Assembly: GCA_039621445.1 (NCBI GenBank)
Contig: CP154956.1
Coordinates: 60,397,178-60,461,177 of the forward strand
Length of the DNA: 64,000 nucleotides
Reading direction: 5' to 3'
Source: Euglena gracilis
Taxonomy: Eukaryota > Euglenida > Euglenophyceae > Euglenales
In this document: in pieces, positions 57,701 to 64,000 of the stretch
How the letters are laid out: each line of letters begins with the position of its first letter
Position numbering within the stretch: position 1 is the first letter of the stretch
Made by a program: the position numbers and the translations under genes
The notes under the pieces: generated by a model
What the model saw: the letters and a program-made list of their open reading frames with translations, nothing else
Database searches by the model: none
Told to the model about the DNA's origin: nothing

Positions 57701-60700
57701 GAGTAAGAGCGAAGCTTACCACCAGGGAAAAAGGGGGGTCCCCCCCCCTCTGGGTAGACCGTGAAAACCGCGGATTATCACCATGACCCCGGCCCAGTTC
57801 CCGGAATTTTATTTTTCAGTCGCGAGCGACTGGATTTCTTGTTTCCGAATCACCGCCATATGACCCCCAACTCCCCGCCAAGCCCGAGTTATTTACGCGC
57901 GAAGGGGTCCAAACTGGGTAGGATTGGCCCGCCCCCCTGAATAAGCCCCCCCCCCTTTGGACTATACCATTTCGGGTCCAAAAACCGATATTTTCAAAAT
58001 ATCTCGAAAATGATGCAAAATCAAAGGAAATGTCCGGAGACCTAAATTGAAGCCCTTGGAATGCCCCATCTACCGGTATTTTGATTTCCCCGCAACTCCC
58101 CGCCCAGCGCGAGATACGGCGTTTTTCGGCCATTTTGGGACATTTTGTACACTTTTTCTACTGTCAGACTTAGCCGTTTTCAGACCAAAAAGTCGAAAAA
58201 AATCGAAAAAATCGAATTTTTTTTTGCCCAAAGTCATGTTGTTTGGCCTCCCGGACCCGGAAAAACTGTTTTTCAGCCGAAAATGAGCGTTTTTCGACCC
58301 GCCAGTGCCCGTTATGGGCTGCCAACCCATTTCAATAAAACAGGTGTGGGGTACGGTGGGTTTAACATTTCATTAACATTTCAGAAATCAAATGTAAAAT
58401 CACTGAAAGTCATCGTAGATTGCAAGAGTGTAATTTGTAACTTATAAATTACGCCAAATTTGTAATGCTAGTCTTTTCAGCCTTCACATTACATGCCTGT
58501 CCGATTAAGAGCTCAGCACTATTCAAAACCTGGTTGCCGTTGCACAGGCACACCGAAGGACGCCGGCTTGGCCCGGGGTCGGGGCGGCGGAGCGCTGGGC
58601 TGGGGCCGGGGTGGCGGCGGAACTTCGGCGACCAGCGGACCGTCGGGCGGGGGCAGAGGGGCATCGCCCCCCGCCTCCCCCTCCTCCTCGGAGCCGGTCG
58701 CTGCCTCCGCCGGCCTTGGCTGCGAGGGCAGTCCACACACGACCTGAGCTGCGAAGCCTCCGCCGCCACATTTCACCCGAAGCAGCATCATACCCGGCGG
58801 CAGTTGGAGGCCCTTTGGGGGGCACATCAACCATGGACGCCTAACCAACCCACTTGTTGCCCCCCTCCCCCGGGCCGAACAACCAAAAGACAACGTATCA
58901 CCCCCTGGGGAAAGAACAATGAAACGGCGGCACATGTTGATGAGTTTGGAACTCAAAATGTCTGAATCCAAATCCAAAAGATCTTTTGTGCAATAATTGT
59001 GTGATTGACCATCACCAAAATGCCAATTTTGCCAAATTTCGTTGAAATCAGGATATTTGGAGGCAGGTTTCGGTCAGAATAAACCTTGCGTGCCTTGGGT
59101 GTTAATAGGTGGGGAGGTTAAAACAAAAAGAATGAAGAATGCTCTGGATGAATACCCCACCCCAGTCCTGGGAAGTGTCTAGCCAGACGTTGGTCTAGAT
59201 GGAGCCAGAGCCCGACGCTAACAAATATGCTTACAGCTGAGTGGCTTGCTTCCAGCATGTTACCACCAGTTTTTAACGTTTCCAAAAAAACAACAACACG
59301 ATCCTGGCCAAGGAGTGGCCTCCCCTCCCCCATAACCCCTGGATAAAGGATGCGGCAATGGAGCTCCTCCAGCTGGACACCCCCAGCTTAATGCAAGAAT
59401 CCAGCATTGGCAGCTTGCTGATATCATGAATCATGCTGATACACGACCCTCAGTCGCCGCTGATGATTGTTGAGATTAACGCCAATGACCCTTGGCATCT
59501 TAGGTTGTTGATGGTGTTTGGTGAGCTGCTCATCAGCATGCTTTGTACCAGTGAACTCTGTCCACGTCTTGTCCATGTCGTCAGTTCTGACCTCGGGTGG
59601 GCAACGGGGCTCTAGATGGGCTGTAGCGGTGGCTGCGTCACGGGGGGTCTGTGGGTGGGCGTTGGTGGTGGGGGGTTGGGGGGAGGGGGGCGGCGGCGCT
59701 GAAGGCTCGGCCGGTGCCTGGGGGCAGGGCTCCCCAAGCCTTTGCTGGTGATGGGGGGGGTTTCCAGGGAAGCTCTGCTGACGCTGACAGAAGATATCAA
59801 CCCCTCCCCGTGGAAAACGGTCACCTGACAAATCAGCGAGTACAGAGGTAGGTGACAGATCCCTATGGTGACAGGTCAGCGAGTACGAGGCTTTGCTGAC
59901 AATTCCCGTTCCCCGGGCGGGTCTGGACCAGAGGGAAAAAGATGGTTTTTCGACCCCCCCCCTGATTGAGAATATAAAAAGGCATTTTTTTTAAACATTT
60001 TTGTGGTCAAAATTCTAAAAATGAGGTCCCCTCAAATATCACCTTCAAAAATAAAAAAAAATCATTATCTGTGAGAAACATCGAAATACTCGACAAACAT
60101 TGTTGGGTGACAGGCCAGGAGTACGGGGCTTAGGTGACAGTTTCCTGAGGCTGACAGTTTCCCGGGGGGGGGTAGGTATCTAGCCGGGGCCCTGGTCGCT
60201 CGCCAGGCCGCGGCGGGGGGACGGCGCCCGCAGCACGCAGGCTGTGGGCGATGGTGGCCAGGAGGGCCCGGGCGCCGCCGGGGGACAGGTACCGGGCCAG
60301 CTGGCCGCGCAGCACGCCGTACACGGGGCCAGGGCGGAGGTTGGCGTCTCATTCCTGTGGCTGGTGGCAGTGGGGAGCCCGATCGCTTTGTGGGAGGTTG
60401 GAGGCCATCAGGTTTTCCGGGGCCTGGAGCCAAACCGCCAAACCCATGGCAACCTTCGTCGGGGAAGTCATGCACCCGCCCTAAAACCTCGGGGGGTGGT
60501 AGCCCGGCCCAGCAACGCCCTGCGTCAGCTGCAGCTGCGTCAGCCGCGCCAGCGCGCCGCTGGAGGGTCCGCCGGTGGCGAGGTCCGCCTCCACCACCGC
60601 CTCGCACAGCCGCAGCGCGGCCGCCACCACCTTCGCCTGGGCCTGCTCCGGGGTCGGCGGGGCGGCGGCGGCGGCGGGCGGAGGGGTGGGGGTCGCCGCA

Positions 60701-61320
60701 TGCTTGGGCGCCGCTGGGGTTTGGGGTGGGGCTGCGGGGGGCGGTTTCGCCGCGCCGGGCTGTGGAGAGGGAGGGGGTGTTGTGGAAGGGGTGTGGCCGA
60801 GGTGGGTGTGTGGGGGCTGTCCAGGAATCGGATGGCAGATGGTGGTGCCTCCAAGCACCGTGGGATGCGCCTCCCCCCACGACTGCCCCCCCCCCACGGT
60901 TGGATGAGAAAGCCCGGTGGTGGGGGGGGGGTCCCACCCGCCTCCACTACCCCTACGGTTCCTGGGATTCCCATTCAGCCTGCTCCCTCCGTGCCGTGCA
61001 ATCACCTTTCACCCATCACCCGCCAATGACTGGCAGGGGCAGGGGTCGATCACTGTGGGTCCGCCAGGATTTGTGCATTGGCACGGTGATCGGACACAAA
61101 ATGGGAGCGGCAGCGCCCGCGTTTTTCCGAAAAAAATGAAAAGTCTTTGGTAAGTCGTTTCCGTTTGCAATGGCAAATATTCAGCGACGGAGGAAATCCC
61201 AGGAAGGCTGCCTCACCCAACCGTCGGCGCCCACGGCCATGCACACCTTTGCTTGGCTGGCGAGGGCGGCCAGGGCCCAGGCGTCGCACTCCCGCAGCCC
61301 GGCCTGTCCACCGGAGGCGG
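54742..61320 (-). CDS. Pro/Ala-rich, probably intracellular protein
   Basis: Exons: about 61317-61212 (LRECDAWALAALASQAKVCM), 60770-60507 (EQAQAKVVAAALRLCEAVVE, after a Pro/Ala-rich run), 60330-60190 (YGVLRGQLARYLSPGGARAL), 59745-59600 (Pro-rich), 58820-58545 (MMLLRVKCGGGGFAAQVV, then Glu/Pro-rich), 57537-57424 (VDLVELSDSESGCSTPPL), 56640-56470, 56343 to about 56057 (SSLDELLLPEPP), 55554-55423 and 54870-54742. The last two are exactly in phase (KLKALSRLTG then DCVGGYLGPGG) and end GRAKRPRRT. Helical segments separated by low-complexity Pro/Ala/Glu linkers, no signal peptide and a basic C-terminus suggest a nuclear or cytosolic scaffold. VDLVELSDSES resembles a SUMO-interacting motif. No domain is named. 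Confidence 0.55.
57600..58445. other. Intron with paired CCCCGC...CGCGAG repeats
   Basis: CAACTCCCCGCCMAGCSCGAG occurs twice, near 57870 and 58094, each after a related stretch. A hairpin GTAAGAGCGAAGCTTAC lies near 57700. T/A-rich TTTTTCGGNC units follow. No exon is seen. Confidence 0.4.
59820..60170. repeat. Dispersed intronic repeat (copies 2 and 3)
   Basis: CAGCGAGTACAGAGGTAGG, TGACAGGTCAGCGAGTACGA and GTGACAGGCCAGGAGTACGG follow each other near 59836, 59870 and 60108. The first pair matches the repeat at 2110-2165, including the downstream AGAGGGAAAAAGATGG string. Confidence 0.6.
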
Positions 61321-61880
61321 GGGAATCGTGGCGATCAATTCCAGCCGGGTACGGTCTGCCCAAAGGACACCGTTGTGGACCCCCACTGGCGGCCCTCAAC
61401 CAAGCAGTCAGCGCTGTGTTTCGAAAAAACAAACAAACAGAAAATACTCAACGATGACATTTGCCAAAACTTGGAGAGGTGGGACGAATGATTCTTATTG
61501 TCCTGGGAAAAAAGTACATCCCGAGGAAGATTCAAAATGGAACCAAATCCTTTCATCATAAACCTGGGTTGACCTGATTTTTTGACGACAGATTCAACAC
61601 ATTTGGAGAAAAGCTGCATTTTCTTGCAGAAAAAGACCGAATGGATTCTCTGAGTGACAGCTAGGTGTACTTCATTTTCCCCCAGGAACAAACTCACCCA
61701 CCCATGACCCCACCAACCCATTTTTACGGCCTGGCCTTTGGTCTGGTAGGACGATATGGTTAGGACTGACCTGTGGTGGCAAGTGTCTGTGACTCGGAGT
61801 GGGGGGTCCAGCGGCCCCAACCACCACCCACTCTCGGTAACCAACCTACCTCCTGGTGGGGGGGGGGGGTCACACCAGCG

Positions 61881-62368
61881 TCAAATAAATAATATATATA
61901 ATATATTCAAAATGTAATATACAATATATAATATATTGCATATTAGTGTATGGTGTATAATAAATGGAATTAAAAAACAAATAAACATACAATAATTATA
62001 ATATATAATATAAGATATGCATATTATATTACATATCATAAGTATTAAAATTATTATGTAATATATAATATATTACATATATTATAGATAAAATATATTA
62101 TACATTATACATTAATTATTTATTATACATATTAATTGTATTATACAATACATAAAATATTATATGTATAATGTATAATATTTTATATTGTGATATTTTA
62201 TATTATTGTGATATTTTGTTATATATATTATGAAATGTGATATACAATATATGATATTACATATAACATACAATATTACATTTATATAATATGTATATAT
62301 GTGTATAAATACATACATACATACACACACACACACATATATATGTATATGTATATGTATATATGTAT
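61881..62368. repeat. AT-rich microsatellite region
   Basis: About 480 bp of ATATAT/TATAAT repeats ending in (CATA)n, (CA)n and (TATG)n runs. No coding sequence. Confidence 0.95.
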
Positions 62369-62780
<412 letters not shown>

Positions 62781-62964
62781 ACCCCCCCCCCCAAATAACG
62801 GGGCAGTGCCTGAATAACGGGACGGGGGGAAGGCCGAAAAATGGTTCCAATAACGGGGCACCCTCAGTTTTTTTTGGTCCAAGAGGTCAGCGAGGACGAA
62901 AATATTCCACAATTATTGCCTGCCGCAAGTACATACATGTACCTCCCCCCCCAAGCCCAATGAA

Positions 62965-63400
62965 CACTAAGGTGACAATCTAGACGGTCCGGACAGGGGG
63001 CATTCATTGGGCACATGCTTGTGCTTACCGACCGGGGGGGGGAGGGGGGGGGTGGGTGCTATAGGGTGCCTGCCCCTAGCAGGCACACCCCCCCCGGGGG
63101 GGACGGGTCCGGGCCGGACCCAGAAAATTTTCATTGAAAATGGCCTTTTCCGGGCCCCCGGCGCCTTCGGCGCCGGGGTTGGAGGGGGGTGCCTGCTAGG
63201 GGCAGGCACCCCCCAAAACCCTACCCCCCCCCCCCGGGGGGTAGGCACCCGACTAAGCGCAAGCCTGATTGGGCATGGGGGTACGATTTCTGTGTAGATA
63301 AGGATTATGGTGACAACCTAGACGGTCCGAACACCCCCTGTTCATCGGGCAAGGGTGTTCATTGGGCATGGGGGGGAGGTACATATGTACACGAACATGC
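62965..63400. repeat. Inverted-repeat element with GGCGCC hairpin and direct flanks
   Basis: The inner inverted repeat GTGCCTGCCCCTAGCAGGCAC (about 63066-63086) is mirrored near 63190-63210 around a hairpin GGCGCCTTCGGCGCC near 63160. Outside it, GGTGACAAYCTAGACGGTCC followed by a GGGCAT string occurs at about 62972 and 63309 as a direct repeat. No gene. Confidence 0.6.
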
Positions 63401-63552
63401 ATGCATGTCTGAATGTATGGCAGGGATTTACCAGTTATTCCCCCAGGGGGGTCCATTAATAGTAAAAATCGGGGGGGGATCCAATGTTTGATGATGGCAG
63501 GTAGTGCCCAAATAACGGGGAAGGGGGGTACCCCGCCCCGCTATTTGGGGGT

Positions 63553-63553
63553 G

Positions 63554-63585
<32 letters not shown>

Positions 63586-63610
63586 TACACACACACACAC
63601 ACACACACTT
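63553..63610. repeat. (GTAT)n and (AC)n microsatellite
   Basis: GTAT units followed by AC dinucleotides. Confidence 0.95.
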
Positions 63611-63710
63611 AGGACAAATTTCTGTCCGGGATTTCCCAAACACATATATTCCCGTTCAATTTTCTTTCCGCTTCGATCCAAAAACTGGCATCTCATCCGC
63701 CGACCCACAC

Positions 63711-63870
63711 CTGGTGGCCCATCGCCAGGTAGCACTCCCGCACCAACGCCACGCCCTCCAACGACGACGGGGAGACGGCGCAGCCCCGCCCCGGTGCCTT
63801 TCCAGCAGTGGTGGGGGTGGGCTGCCCCGGCTGCCACCCATGCAGCCCCACCATCGCCCGCCTGCCAGCA
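63711..63870 (-). CDS. Isolated exon near the window end
   Basis: After an acceptor (ttgttccag) the minus strand reads MVGLHGWQPGQPTPTTAGK, then SPSSLEGVALVRECYLAMGH, and ends at a GTGTGG donor. The style matches the exons of the Pro/Ala-rich gene downstream, so it may be its upstream exon. It could equally belong to another gene that runs off the window. Confidence 0.4.
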
Positions 63871-63952
63871 CTGGAACAACGGGTGACCCATGACGCTCAA
63901 CCCGAAAACCAGACCATCCAATGATTGATGCCCAGCTCCTCTGCCGCCCACA

Positions 63953-64000
63953 GGGCTGTATGGGAAGGCCTGGTGGGGGGTCGGACCCCCGCACTTGAGA
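63953..64000. repeat. Repeat GGAAGGCCTGGTGGGG (copy 3)
   Basis: CAGGGCTGTATGGGAAGGCC followed by TGGTGGGG and a GGTCGGACCCCC palindrome. It matches about 11853-11890, which reads CAGGGCTGTACGGAAGGCCT. Confidence 0.6.

Overview
The window looks like nuclear DNA of a eukaryote, most likely a protist or alga; I cannot name the species. The reasons are GC-rich exons of 50-300 bp separated by long introns, canonical GT...AG boundaries (donors often GTGTGC, GTGAGT or GTGGTG; acceptors with pyrimidine tracts), huge AC/GT microsatellites, many runs of C or G, and extracellular domains (DOMON, MAM, a Thr/Pro-rich stalk). No bacterial operon or ribosome-binding site is visible. Most long open frames are translated microsatellites or shadows. 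Host exons were recognised from protein-like composition together with splice sites and reading phase, so boundaries are proposals unless I say they were phase-checked.

All recognisable host genes lie on the minus strand. (A) 863-2470: internal exons of a sugar-nucleotidyltransferase. (B) 5895-7196: a secreted DOMON-domain protein with a signal peptide. (C) 15917-30946: a secreted MAM-domain protein, possibly continuing through further extracellular-type exons to about 10254. (D) 37258-44134: a polytopic membrane protein. (E) 47136-54010: a protein rich in beta strands, possibly barrel-like. (F) 54742 to about 61320, perhaps extending to 63870: a Pro/Ala-rich, probably intracellular protein.

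The main find is a pair of DNA transposon-like elements. Element 1 (16172-25170, 8,999 bp) lies in an intron of the MAM gene. It has 23-bp perfect terminal inverted repeats starting CTTAGGCGGC and 5-bp target duplications (ACCGA). It carries a multi-exon gene on the plus strand (19037-23804) that I cannot assign to a known transposase class. Its non-coding DNA holds about 30 copies of a short palindrome, CGG-N4-CCG with TGTGC-type flanks, seen nowhere else in the window. Element 2 (32703-37134, 4,432 bp) ends 120 bp downstream of gene D's stop codon. It has the same terminal CTTAGGCGGC, its own 5-bp duplication (CACAA), and is almost entirely one giant inverted repeat. It carries its own dispersed palindrome family (GCGCGCAAAT / ATTTGCGC). 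A smaller element at 3862-5008 shows a similar plan with another motif (GTGATAC).

The remaining introns and spacers hold microsatellites up to about 730 bp, minisatellites, small inverted-repeat elements (some ending within 25 bp of a splice site) and hairpins with a GGCGC-loop-GCGCC core. One tRNA-His-like sequence lies at 46443-46514.
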